A DNA stretch of 64,000 bases from a virus. The position numbers and the translations under genes are program-made. The notes under the pieces are model-generated. The model made no database searches. It had not been told where the DNA came from and saw only the letters and a list, made by a program, of their open reading frames with translations. How positions within the stretch are numbered: position 1 is the stretch's first letter; each line of letters opens with the position of its first letter. This document shows, piece after piece, positions 35,101 to 42,468 of the stretch. Location: the IMG/VR virus record IMGVR_UViG_3300018080_000128, positions 1 through 64,000 of that record; one strand, 5' to 3'.

Positions 35101-36650
35101 GCAACAACATCGGCGAAATCAGCAGTGATCACAGACGGATCATTCGCCAACACGATCTCGTTGGTCACCGTGTCAGTTATCGCCCCGAAATCTCCATCGG
35201 ACGTCACCAGAAGCGTATTGCCAACGAGGTTCACTGCATTAGTAACATTTTTGAACCGGACCCCTGAGCCGACATCTTGCAACGCCGACATATCGATCAG
35301 GGACCCCATGGGAGCTATTGCGTTCGTAACGTTCTCGAAATAAGTGGCGTAAAAGACTCGAACAGAACATCGACCCGCCGAGATGATCCCATGGGTCTGA
35401 TCCTTGAACCTCGTAGCACTGACAACAAGGGATACATCGTCGTAGACGTAAATACCCCAGCCATCCGCCAAGTCCCCGTCAAAGATGCAGCCTAAAACAT
35501 TGATGTCGGAACAACCCGCACGAACATTGATCGAGTTCCAATTGTCGATATTGAAATTGCACCGAATGAACTGCCAGTTATCCGTATTGGTGAACCCAGG
35601 AGGCATATTACATTCAATGCAATACCCTGGAGTTTGGTTTACTTCTCTGACCTCGTTCTGGACTGTTGAATATCCCGCAATTGGATTCAGTTTGTCAGAG
35701 GCAAAATACGCCCTTGAACCCATGATGAAACCATAGGCGTCATCGACTTCCCACATGTCCAAATGCTTGAACACGATCGGCGCCGTGCAATTCTCGGTCA
35801 CGAACGCAGCGCCAAAATGGGGAGCAGTATACTCAAGCAACGTCCCCGGAGTAGACACTTGAGCTGCCCTGAGCTTAGGCATCGAAACAATCCTAAACCT
35901 GTCCGTCCCTGAAAGAACCGGAAGATTCACACACTCAAGTCGAGTCGCTGTGTTTCGTGTAATTGGGTAGTAAACACCAGACGTGTGACCAGTGGTAAAT
36001 TCAAGAAAATGCCCTCGGTGCTCATCTGTTGTCCATGACTCAGCCGACGCATCTACGTAGGTCGCAAAGGTCGCCGAAGATGTCGTATTATCCCAGCCCG
36101 TCGGGATAAGATCAGCCTCCACCTCGGTAAGCTCCCCAACAATAGTAAGAGAACCGCCAGCGCCCACAAACGAGTCCGCGAGAAGATGATACTCGGTTCC
36201 AATCGAGTACGTGGTGTTCTTGACGTTGACCACTACATCCGCAGCCAGAATGCGTGGGATATGATTTGCATCCCTCGTGCATAATCTAGAAAGAGTCTTC
36301 CAGGCGTTGCCCCATGAAAGCCCGTCGTCAGCGTCGTCTCCATCAGTCCCGTCTACATAGTAGGTGACATCGGAGGATATAATCTCATCCCCTGTGACAT
36401 CCCCAACCCCAACCTGCTGCCACGTATTCGGCGATCCAGTCTTCCACCACAGCGTCGCGTCAGACTGCTTATAGAGATGCCCTATAGGGAGGCCGTACAA
36501 CCAATCCTCACCATCGCTGTTGCCGGGAACCACCGTATTCGGATCTGCGTCCCACGTTAGCGCGGTAATCCCATCATTCAATGTTGTTAATGGGCTCCAG
36601 GTTATTTGTCTTCTTTCGATCTCAAACTGGTTCGAACTGGCATCGGCCAT
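29157..36650 (-). CDS. Giant modular tail fibre (2497 aa)
   Basis: The largest gene in the window. N-terminus (1-100) MADASSNQFEIERRQITWSP precedes a beta-helix region (about 100-530) opening with YYVDGTDGDDADDGLSWGNA. The rest consists of repeated modules: five copies of a block with EWDGSNFRGYTGSAWVNLD, several of GDVTKVGTPVNNQVGVWTGD, and KVTNATHTGDVTGDGALT. Some blocks (two long copies with VQTPSTTTTTSSRGGVHLM) are nearly identical, so internal recombination is likely. It probably forms a long trimeric fibre. Confidence 0.75.
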   Translation of the reverse strand: MADASSNQFEIERRQITWSPLTTLNDGITALTWDADPNTVVPGNSDGEDWLYGLPIGHLYKQSDATLWWKTGSPNTWQQVGVGDVTGDEIISSDVTYYVDGTDGDDADDGLSWGNAWKTLSRLCTRDANHIPRILAADVVVNVKNTTYSIGTEYHLLADSFVGAGGSLTIVGELTEVEADLIPTGWDNTTSSATFATYVDASAESWTTDEHRGHFLEFTTGHTSGVYYPITRNTATRLECVNLPVLSGTDRFRIVSMPKLRAAQVSTPGTLLEYTAPHFGAAFVTENCTAPIVFKHLDMWEVDDAYGFIMGSRAYFASDKLNPIAGYSTVQNEVREVNQTPGYCIECNMPPGFTNTDNWQFIRCNFNIDNWNSINVRAGCSDINVLGCIFDGDLADGWGIYVYDDVSLVVSATRFKDQTHGIISAGRCSVRVFYATYFENVTNAIAPMGSLIDMSALQDVGSGVRFKNVTNAVNLVGNTLLVTSDGDFGAITDTVTNEIVLANDPSVITADFADVVAEQRISNAASGSAVIYVDSSDYVPKGKSEYDNTSSGLTATNYQDAIDEIDTTVTGATLNADTSLAGNGYFLDEDNMASDDATKVASQQSIVAYVGSVVASAKAYKGGYNADTNTPDLDVSPSSSIEIGDVYDVTVAGTFFTIDVEIGDMLTAKQDAPTTAAHWVITQANLSAASIKTQYESNSDTNAYTDAEKTKVGHISVTQAVDLDAIETAVGLNTAKVTNATHTGDVTGDGALTIAAGAVDIAMLSASGTPGATTFLRGDNTWSVPAGAGDVSKVGTPVDNQVGVWTGDGTIEGDTDLTFDGSNLSVGGNIVVGGTVDGIDIGTDVAANTLKVTNATHTGDVTGDGALTIAADAVTYAKMQNVVADERILGNVAGAGEPVVELTATQVRAMINVADGATAVTVSDIAYNATSWNANTDAASKNAIRDKIEIMDTAIGLNTAKTTNATHTGDATGSGALTLANAAITGKGTVTADGADYVLLSDTSDSGNLKKALVSDLGGSGDVTKVGTPANNQIGVWTGDGTIEGDADFVWDGTNEALGIGTSNPAASLFISREDANASDIILQNTNNTGEHGSLSFSRGRGTEASPLAVETGDNLGVISWAGVEADGTGNRKGSAYIYGVAEGDWSTNIRPTYLSFRTSSSTVSDLGVERLRITGNGRVSTGNTASPDVDPGGLTLQQGTGDLKILTLKSSDVSHPFTGSEEADTYGSFNKWNGTLGGVQLTGCASTGNEVGVNLSSRVQTPSTTTTTSSRGGVHLMSRKSDGGTGSATMGNTDNVFSVAKGTAAGSTTLIIQGSGDIYQTAGGHKLSSWVNTNVAGAIEWDGSNFRGYDGASWVNLDNTGTGSGDVTKVGTPVNNQVGVWTGDGTIEGDANLYWDGTNEYLGIGTNTPDSSLHMAREDTNYTFLKMINTNDTNVFPIFTMCRGRGTAASPTAIKSGDTLGALNFAGYETAGILKGAAYIYCDAEGDWATNVRPCNMSFRTSSSTVGDYTVERFLITGDGRLSTGAEAAPDCSPGGITLNQGAETGRTVTLKNSGVSHPFTSADDADTFGALSCWNPTVGGLAIVGLTETGGNPAIGLSAQGAAPQTTTTASSWGNVHIYSRKSDGGTGTANLGNTDNMFALSSGGSATRWIMQGSGDIYQIAGGYKLSSWVNADVAGAIEWDGSNFRGYTGSAWVNLDTQGAATSPGGSDAQIQYNNGGAFGGASRLYYNDSTDHVGLGVTDPAWDLEVHNTVDGAHALMGCRAYSNSGYSAAFGLHSSRGTVGTPIATADLGALGNIYFVGQADASTARTAALVTARAEEAWSLTQSGTGFNFWTTALGATAYSHKFTMSGDGDFKLLAGGLLVGEYQAMAAAGAVEWDGSNFRGYTGSAWVNLDAQTSATSPGGSDGQIQYNNGGSFGGDTDMTWDDVNHRLTLGANTILTTGGNTAIDVNPGGIILDQGAGDGNIFTLKSSDISHPFTTIANSDTYFHIRKFTGAEGGAHIRGFAENDSSGLVLDAFTQAPHAVDTNPGVIALNVRESDGGTGLAALADTDVGLTYANNSTVKVTVRGSGDIITVAGVKVGAFGGTAAAGVMEWNGSNFRGYTGSGWVNLDGVSGTAVTAASVVADHSIVRGNGGSRDVQGSTVLITDTGQISTGGETSPDCDPGGLCLQQGTNDLKILTMKSSDVSHPFTGSEEADTYGTFNKWSGTLGGVQLTGCSSTGNEVAVNLNARVQTPSTTTTTSSRGGVHLMARKSDGGTGSATMANTDNVFSVAKGTAAGSTTLIIQGSGDIYQTAGGHKLSSWVNTDVAGATEWDGSNFRGYTGSAWVNFDSDGDVTAAAAMTDNTLIKGDGGSKGVQDTGITVDDSDRVENVKTLGYTSAYDNGTVTGTALSVTLSNGQLQKVKLGNAAIALTIVDTGNIGDGTWRLICEQNTGGSFGITSASVSGGTILTPDGSSLTFSTTAGAKDILMIVKEGTEYTLAFGAKNLSEWT
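32876..32890. promoter_or_regulatory. Partial junction palindrome inside a fibre gene
   Basis: GCGAACTTAAGTTCA: the 12-bp core GAACTTAAGTTC (32878-32889) is intact but the outer pairs are imperfect. It is inside the 2497-aa fibre gene and absent from the corresponding place in the sister repeat near 29940. It may be chance. Confidence 0.4.
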
Positions 36651-36674
36651 GAGATTTCCTCCGCGTTAATCTAC

Positions 36675-39326
36675 CTAGATGGTCTCTTCAATTGTTAGGG
36701 ATGTCTCATCGGATGAAGAACTGGCCGCTGCCGTGTCCAAGATCCTGGCCGTAGTCGGCGATACCCCAAGTGTCCCAGCTAGACACCAACTGTTAGCATC
36801 CGGCGTCGTAGTCGTATTGAACGCCCGCTTGTTGGGCAACGACTTAACAGTCCACGTCAACGTGCATTTTGCATAATCAGCAACCTTGGCCGTAAACGTG
36901 GCCTCGTTCGCAAACGCCGCCAGCGCGATCACTCTACTCACGAATCCACCGATCACGTAGTTCGAGTCCCCCGTGTAAGAAGTCGTCTCGATGTTCGCCA
37001 AATTGTATGCGCTCAAAGCCTGGTATGTGTAAGTTCCAGGAGTGTCGTCCGTATCGTGACACTGCAATGTCCTCGTCCAAACGAGAGGACCCCCGGTGAA
37101 CAATCCATCCCACGTTCCACCATTAGCACTTGGAGCGGCAATCGTAGGTGCTATCCGAAGCTCCTGATTGGCTGTCAAGGTTATGGTATGGCCCTGAGTT
37201 GTGGTTCCATTTGTACCACCTGTACGCAGCCTTGACGCCTCACTCATGGTTACAGTAGCCGCAACGTGAGCAACATAGACAACCAAGTCTTCCACTGTAT
37301 CAGCGTCGTTGGCTGCTCGATTACAGGACACCCTGTAGTTCGTAGTGGTCAGATTGTAACTTCCGGCGATCCTGGAGATCCCTGTCTTGTCCTCCACGTA
37401 AGTGGTTGAACTAGGAATGCTCAAATCGCTGTTCGGTGAAGAGTAAGCAATCGTGTCGTAGTCACTACAGGTACAATGAACAGACACCGTCTCCGAATCC
37501 TTGATCGCTTCTTGCGTAGCGGGATACGTGATCGACACCTGCGTCATGGCCTCCACGGAAGGATACAAGTTGTTGCAGTTGACCAGATTTATTCCGTCAA
37601 CAGACCCACCTGCATTCGTGTAGACCCAGTCGCTCCAAGTCCCCGTGGACTTCTTAACCCTCACGCGTGCGGGCCTGGCTACGTTCGTCGTCCCTCGATC
37701 AGCTATAACCGAAGTGATCGTCGTATTCGTGGTTGAAGCAACCACCTCACTCTGCGAATCGCACGCTCCGGAGTCCTCTACTTCGACCTCCACAAACGCC
37801 AGATCAGCTGTGACGCTTATGTCGAATTCATCACCGGCTTTAAGCTCGGTTTGAGATCCAGGGTAGCCATTCGCAAACACTAATGTGCTGATAACAGGCT
37901 TAACGTCCTCGGCCACCGTGCACGAAGCAGTTGATCCATCCTCATGAGTAGCAGTCACGGTTGTCCCCACTAAGGTGATGTCCGCGTACCCACGGAACAG
38001 AACCCGGTTGTCGTCTTGATACGCAGTGTAGTCCCAGTTGCCCACAGCCGTGCCATTAACGGTAACAGACGGCCTGAGATTGCTCGGCCCTATCAGGGCG
38101 ATAACGTACACCCTCAAACTGGAATCGTCCGACACACAAGACTCAAGAATTTTATCGTCGGAACCGGTCGTATAAACCTTCGTTCCCACGTTCCCGCCTC
38201 CGTTCGGAACGATGTCGTTTATGTAGACTTCTCCGTCTCCGCCGCCTCCAGCACTGTCTAAATTCACCCAACTTGCACCGTCGTACCCTCGGAAGTTGCT
38301 CCCGTCCCATTCGATCGCACCGGCAATAGCTGTCCCATTGTAAGACTGAACGCTGATAGCGCCTGAATACATGTCCAGGTCGCCTTCGGCTGTGACAGTG
38401 ACCCTCCTTGTAGCTATCGTTCCTCCAACAGGACACGTGAACAGAGCGAGGTCTGTACCCCCAGCTCCTGCGGTAAAGTTCTCGACCGCCTCGGCCATGA
38501 TAGCCACAGGATTGTGGACGCTGAAATCAGACGAGCCATGAAACCCCATGAAGTTGAGAGAGCCTAGTATATCCCCACTCTGAACAGCCGTTCGCGCCGC
38601 CGCAGTTCCGCGAGATCTTACGCACAGCAAACCAGGACTTGCAGAGTCGTGATATGTCCGGACCCCAACCGATGCACCCGCGCTCGCAGGATTAACCACA
38701 TCAATGTCAAAAAATGGAGCCGTATTACGAAGCCCAACCTTGTCCGTGGAATCGTTGTATGTGAACTCCGACGCGCCGCCGAACACCCCGCCGTTGTTGT
38801 ATTGTATCTGGCCGTCTGATCCGCCAGGAGTCCCGCCGCTTCCAGCCGCCGATCCGAACAAGGGCAGATTACCCGCTCCTGCAACTAGTCGGGCGCCATT
38901 CCACCAGGTTATGTTGTAGCTATCGTCCACATAGCCCAAAGGAAGTATGTCCGGAGATGAACTGATCCCCCCCTCCAACATCTCCCACTCTATAGACTGG
39001 GCACCCACCGCCCCCGGAGTAGACGTGAGAGCCGCAACGGCCAACGTCTCCAGAGAGTATGTGCCCGCAGGTACCGTGACCTCAACACCGTGAGCCCTCG
39101 ACTGCATCACCAGAGGGCCATCCATTACCATGTCGTAACCGGGGCCGTTCGCGACGATCTCAGCGTTCGGAATGGATTTAAAAATCAGACGAGTTCCGTC
39201 CACCGCAGAGAACATTGCTGCATCGACATTGGTAATCAGGTCTTCAAATACATCCTGCCACTTCTGCCAGTCAGCGTTCCACGCAGGAAAGGGCCATCGG
39301 AATCTAGGAGTCTCTTCATTCGACAT
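36675..39326 (-). CDS. Tail fibre protein with shared EWDGSNFRGY module (883 aa)
   Basis: The N-terminal domain (RFRWPFPAWNADWQKWQ, then FSAVDGTRLIFKSIP) is a paralogue of that of the 960-aa fibre, probably the attachment domain. At about 150-350 it carries GGSDGQIQYNNGGVFGG and EWDGSNFRGYDGASWVNLD, modules also found in the 2497-aa fibre. The C-terminal 500 residues are beta-rich Ig-like repeats (SVTVNGTAVGNWDYTAY, TSVTADLAFVEVEVEDSG). It directly follows the gp6-like wedge gene, the usual place for a fibre or its connector. Confidence 0.7.
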   Translation of the reverse strand: MSNEETPRFRWPFPAWNADWQKWQDVFEDLITNVDAAMFSAVDGTRLIFKSIPNAEIVANGPGYDMVMDGPLVMQSRAHGVEVTVPAGTYSLETLAVAALTSTPGAVGAQSIEWEMLEGGISSSPDILPLGYVDDSYNITWWNGARLVAGAGNLPLFGSAAGSGGTPGGSDGQIQYNNGGVFGGASEFTYNDSTDKVGLRNTAPFFDIDVVNPASAGASVGVRTYHDSASPGLLCVRSRGTAAARTAVQSGDILGSLNFMGFHGSSDFSVHNPVAIMAEAVENFTAGAGGTDLALFTCPVGGTIATRRVTVTAEGDLDMYSGAISVQSYNGTAIAGAIEWDGSNFRGYDGASWVNLDSAGGGGDGEVYINDIVPNGGGNVGTKVYTTGSDDKILESCVSDDSSLRVYVIALIGPSNLRPSVTVNGTAVGNWDYTAYQDDNRVLFRGYADITLVGTTVTATHEDGSTASCTVAEDVKPVISTLVFANGYPGSQTELKAGDEFDISVTADLAFVEVEVEDSGACDSQSEVVASTTNTTITSVIADRGTTNVARPARVRVKKSTGTWSDWVYTNAGGSVDGINLVNCNNLYPSVEAMTQVSITYPATQEAIKDSETVSVHCTCSDYDTIAYSSPNSDLSIPSSTTYVEDKTGISRIAGSYNLTTTNYRVSCNRAANDADTVEDLVVYVAHVAATVTMSEASRLRTGGTNGTTTQGHTITLTANQELRIAPTIAAPSANGGTWDGLFTGGPLVWTRTLQCHDTDDTPGTYTYQALSAYNLANIETTSYTGDSNYVIGGFVSRVIALAAFANEATFTAKVADYAKCTLTWTVKSLPNKRAFNTTTTPDANSWCLAGTLGVSPTTARILDTAAASSSSDETSLTIEETI

Positions 39327-39340
39327 GTGGAACTCTCCTA

Positions 39341-41605
39341 TTAAGCAGGTGAAGCGGGATACAGAACGATACCATCTTCATCTCTGATTATTAGCGATCC
39401 GTAGTTGATGATTTTGTTCTCTCCAGGCACGACGTTGCCCTCTGTGTCAAACACGGAAGGAGAGACAATCGGACCTGTTATTTCAATGTTTACCCTCGTT
39501 ATTCCGTCAGATGTGATCCTGACGTTTTTGTACAGATCAGACAGGTACAAGGGGGAATTGAAATCCCGGCCCTTGAGCATCCCCAGGATCGTCGCCACGA
39601 CATCGGATACAACCTCCGCCTCTTTGTAGGCGTCCTTATTGACGACAAGAGTCATCTCAATGTCGACAGGAACCAGCGATGCGCTTCCGTCTATCACCTC
39701 AACATTCTGAGTAACTTCCTTGATGCTGTTCAAATGGGACTGGAGCCCGACCATCAAACCGACCGAAGGAGCAGAGTAGTTGCCGTCCACATCCAATCCA
39801 AGGATAGGAACTTGGACGTAGTTGCTCTGGCAGTCGTCCGAGAACAGCCTCCCGATCCTGTCGTGCATATCCGTAAGGACCAAATTCACAGATGTGTCGA
39901 GCGCGGACGCCTCCCCCTCCATGGTCGAAAGCTGATCCTGGAGCCCGCCCGTTCCCTCGACAGAAGTCTCTATGGACGCAGTATTCGAGGTCATGGACGC
40001 AATGATCGTCGGCAGGGTGAACGCAGGAGACACAGGAGCCGCGTTCTCCACGCTGTCCAGCGCAGGAGCTAGGTAATCATTGATCGCAGTACCAAGTGCC
40101 GAAGCCGCCGCTCCAGACGCCGTCCTGGCGTTCGTAGAGTTGCTACTGGCCGAAGCAATAGAACTAAGAGCGGAATTCAGATTGTCCGTTATCTCCGTAA
40201 CATGAGATGAGGTCCACGTTGGAGCAGCTGCCCCTACCGCCTCCACGTATGCAATTACACTGTTTATCAGCGTCGTGGCATCGTCACAGTTAGTTCCGGC
40301 CAACGCAGAGCTGGACTCTGAACTGGTTGAACTCGACGATGCGGTAGTGCACTGAGTCTTCGCTGTGCCTATCTGGGAAACCAAGTCTGCGCGTATCGAC
40401 TCAGCATTGGTCGCATCGGTTTCTAACCCGGCTATCGGGGTCGAAATCTCCGCCGCTGTGGTTGCCGCCGCTGTCTCCTTGGCCGTCATGCTAACGGTGT
40501 TGTCAGTCAGATCCTCTTTTACGTCCTCGATAAGACCGTTGAACTCCGCATCCTCATGTGGACCGCGAGGGTTGTACGCATAAGACTTAGCAACTGAACC
40601 GTAGGTTGAATCGGTGTAACTGTTCGCAAGAGCCTCATAGTCAGTCTCTGTAATCGCCGCACCACGAGCAGCGAACGAGAACGGAGCAATTTTGCGGGCA
40701 CTGTCCGCAGTTTCTGGCTCAGTTCCACCTGTAGATCCGACTTCGTTATTCACCGTGAACGTGACAGCCGAACCACCGACAATGAGCGTATCAATAGAGG
40801 AGGCTATGGTCCCCGACTTTACGTTCCCCTTCTCTCCATCGATGATAATAAACCGTATTTTGACGTCCGAAGTATCTGGAGGGACATTCCCAGCAATCCC
40901 GTCGCCAAATTGGACGATAGGCGGGTCGTAGTTATAGGCAACCTCGTACTGATTGGTCTTCTCGTACTCTAGGAATTCGTTCTCTGTCCAAAGAGCCCCG
41001 TCAACCCATACATCCACAGCACCGTTAGCCACGTACTTTTCAGTATCGGCATTAGTCATGCGGTAGCTTTGGTTCTTCGTTCCGTCCCCAGTGTACGACA
41101 GAAGCCTCGTTTGACCCTGGCGCACCGGGATCTCGATCTCTGCACCGGCACCGAGCGCCGTAGGCTGAGAGAACTCCGCATAACTCTCAAACACGAGACC
41201 GTCTGGCCCTTGAAACCTCCACCTCGCAGGCATCGTAAATGGGCCAGTCGTCCCATCCGGGAATGTGAGCGTCAACGTCGTGCTAGACGCCGCTGCCGGT
41301 CGCATCTTGTACCCAATCTGGCTAACCAGCCGAGCAACAGCGGAACGAGTCCTAGCCGTCCCCAGGAAGCAATCACTCGCAGTTCTGTCGAGATACCACT
41401 GGATCTCCTGCGCGGCGAACGCCATCAGCTCCAGGAACATAATCCCTTGAGTGGTGGTCGCGTAATCATTGTACACGTCTCCGTATTCAATCTTGATACG
41501 CCGCAGCAACGAGTCGAAAATACTAGGGTAATCACGAGCCGCATACTTCACCTTGTTCAGCGGAACAAGATCTTGAACAAGTGGATTATATGGATCAGTC
41601 GTCAT
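39341..41605 (-). CDS. Baseplate wedge protein, gp6/J-like, with large inserted region (754 aa)
   Basis: Baseplate wedge of the gp6/P2 J type. The N-terminus has DYPSIFDSLLRRIKIEYGDV and LMAFAAQEIQWYLDRTASDC, and the middle IVQFGDGIAGNVPP, a signature of J-like wedge proteins. It ends in GITRVNIEITGP. Between residues about 350 and 585 sits a Ser/Ala/Thr-rich, mainly helical insertion (AAATTAAEIS, SIASASSNSTNA, SALGTAINDYLAP) not part of the core fold. Its neighbours gp25-like, gp5-like and gp27-like agree. TAATAGGAG precedes the next start. Confidence 0.75.
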   Translation of the reverse strand: MTTDPYNPLVQDLVPLNKVKYAARDYPSIFDSLLRRIKIEYGDVYNDYATTTQGIMFLELMAFAAQEIQWYLDRTASDCFLGTARTRSAVARLVSQIGYKMRPAAASSTTLTLTFPDGTTGPFTMPARWRFQGPDGLVFESYAEFSQPTALGAGAEIEIPVRQGQTRLLSYTGDGTKNQSYRMTNADTEKYVANGAVDVWVDGALWTENEFLEYEKTNQYEVAYNYDPPIVQFGDGIAGNVPPDTSDVKIRFIIIDGEKGNVKSGTIASSIDTLIVGGSAVTFTVNNEVGSTGGTEPETADSARKIAPFSFAARGAAITETDYEALANSYTDSTYGSVAKSYAYNPRGPHEDAEFNGLIEDVKEDLTDNTVSMTAKETAAATTAAEISTPIAGLETDATNAESIRADLVSQIGTAKTQCTTASSSSTSSESSSALAGTNCDDATTLINSVIAYVEAVGAAAPTWTSSHVTEITDNLNSALSSIASASSNSTNARTASGAAASALGTAINDYLAPALDSVENAAPVSPAFTLPTIIASMTSNTASIETSVEGTGGLQDQLSTMEGEASALDTSVNLVLTDMHDRIGRLFSDDCQSNYVQVPILGLDVDGNYSAPSVGLMVGLQSHLNSIKEVTQNVEVIDGSASLVPVDIEMTLVVNKDAYKEAEVVSDVVATILGMLKGRDFNSPLYLSDLYKNVRITSDGITRVNIEITGPIVSPSVFDTEGNVVPGENKIINYGSLIIRDEDGIVLYPASPA

Positions 41606-41614
41606 AACTAACTC

Positions 41615-42043
41615 CTACGGGGTAGTGATACCAACGGTTAACGGAACCTGGACTGATACAGACTGGTTCGCCTCTACGTAGTCTATGCCTATGAGGATCG
41701 TAGACTGCGTCTTGTCATTCGTGTCCTTGATCTCGGCAGTGACATTCTCCACCTTCGCCTCTGGAATCCAGATGCCTATCGCCCTGGAGACCGATGAAGC
41801 TATCCTGGCTGCAACGATTGGCGTCAAATTCTCAAACATGAATTCCTGAAGATCCACAAAAAGATCAGGCTGCATTACCCTCTCCCCTGGCCCCGTCATT
41901 ATCAATGAAACAATCCTGTGGAATGTCGTCATGTTTGGATCTGACATAGCAGGAAAAGATGTAGGCCCGGCCTGGAATGGAAACGCGAGCGACATCCTCG
42001 TGGATGAGCTTGAAACAGGGGGTGGTTGGTTAGCTATCGGCAT
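41615..42043 (-). CDS. gp25-like baseplate wedge/sheath initiator (142 aa)
   Basis: Short GPW/gp25-family protein. RMSLAFPFQAGPTSF leads to the helix LQEFMFENLTPIVAARI, and EAKVENVTAEIKD forms the sheet. gp25 starts sheath assembly on the baseplate. The length (142 aa) is usual. Its stop TAG is part of TAGGAG, and the palindrome 42060-42075 lies 16 nt before the start. Confidence 0.75.
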   Translation of the reverse strand: MPIANQPPPVSSSSTRMSLAFPFQAGPTSFPAMSDPNMTTFHRIVSLIMTGPGERVMQPDLFVDLQEFMFENLTPIVAARIASSVSRAIGIWIPEAKVENVTAEIKDTNDKTQSTILIGIDYVEANQSVSVQVPLTVGITTP

Positions 42044-42059
42044 CGTCTTACCTTACCCG

Positions 42060-42075
42060 ACGAACTCAAGTTCGT
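42060..42075. promoter_or_regulatory. Gene-junction palindrome copy 5
   Basis: ACGAACTCAAGTTCGT, extended to 18 bp by an outer G/C pair (42059, 42076). It lies 16 nt before the gp25-like start and 11 nt after the stop of the Pro-rich gene. Confidence 0.8.
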
Positions 42076-42086
42076 CACTGTTTGTG

Positions 42087-42464
42087 TTAGTCCAGCGGAC
42101 ACGACGGCAAGTCCGGAATGTCCGGGATTTTTGGAACCGGAGGGAGCCCAAATGGGATCGATGGAACCGGGATCGCCAAAGATAACGAAGGAAGGCTCAG
42201 AGACGGCAACCCAGGGATCGGAACCGACGGTAAACTCGGCATGGAGGGAAGGCTTGGAATCGGTGGTAAGCCGAACGGGATCGAAGGGATCGGGATCGCC
42301 AGCGAAAGAGAAGGAAGACTCAGAGACGGTAGCCCAGGGATCGGGACCGACGGAAGATCAGGCATCGAAGGGAGACTCGGAATCGGAGGGAGCCCGAACG
42401 GAACCGATGGAATCGGAATCGCCGGAATAATCGAGGGCAGAGATGGTATTTTGCACAGTGTCAT
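42087..42464 (-). CDS. Proline-rich repeat protein next to the spike (125 aa)
   Basis: A 125-residue protein built of a repeat IPSIPFGLPPIPSLPSMP...LSLPSLSLA, present in two long copies and a third partial copy. Proline about every third residue suggests an extended rod. It sits directly after the gp5-like spike gene, the place where a PAAR-type spike tip usually lies; no PAAR motif is seen, and a long proline-rich tip has been described in other contractile systems. The last cysteine-bearing LPSCPLD could anchor it. I prefer this strand to the opposite one because all neighbours run this way and it has a suitable start. Confidence 0.55.
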   Translation of the reverse strand: MTLCKIPSLPSIIPAIPIPSVPFGLPPIPSLPSMPDLPSVPIPGLPSLSLPSLSLAIPIPSIPFGLPPIPSLPSMPSLPSVPIPGLPSLSLPSLSLAIPVPSIPFGLPPVPKIPDIPDLPSCPLD

Positions 42465-42468
42465 CCAT

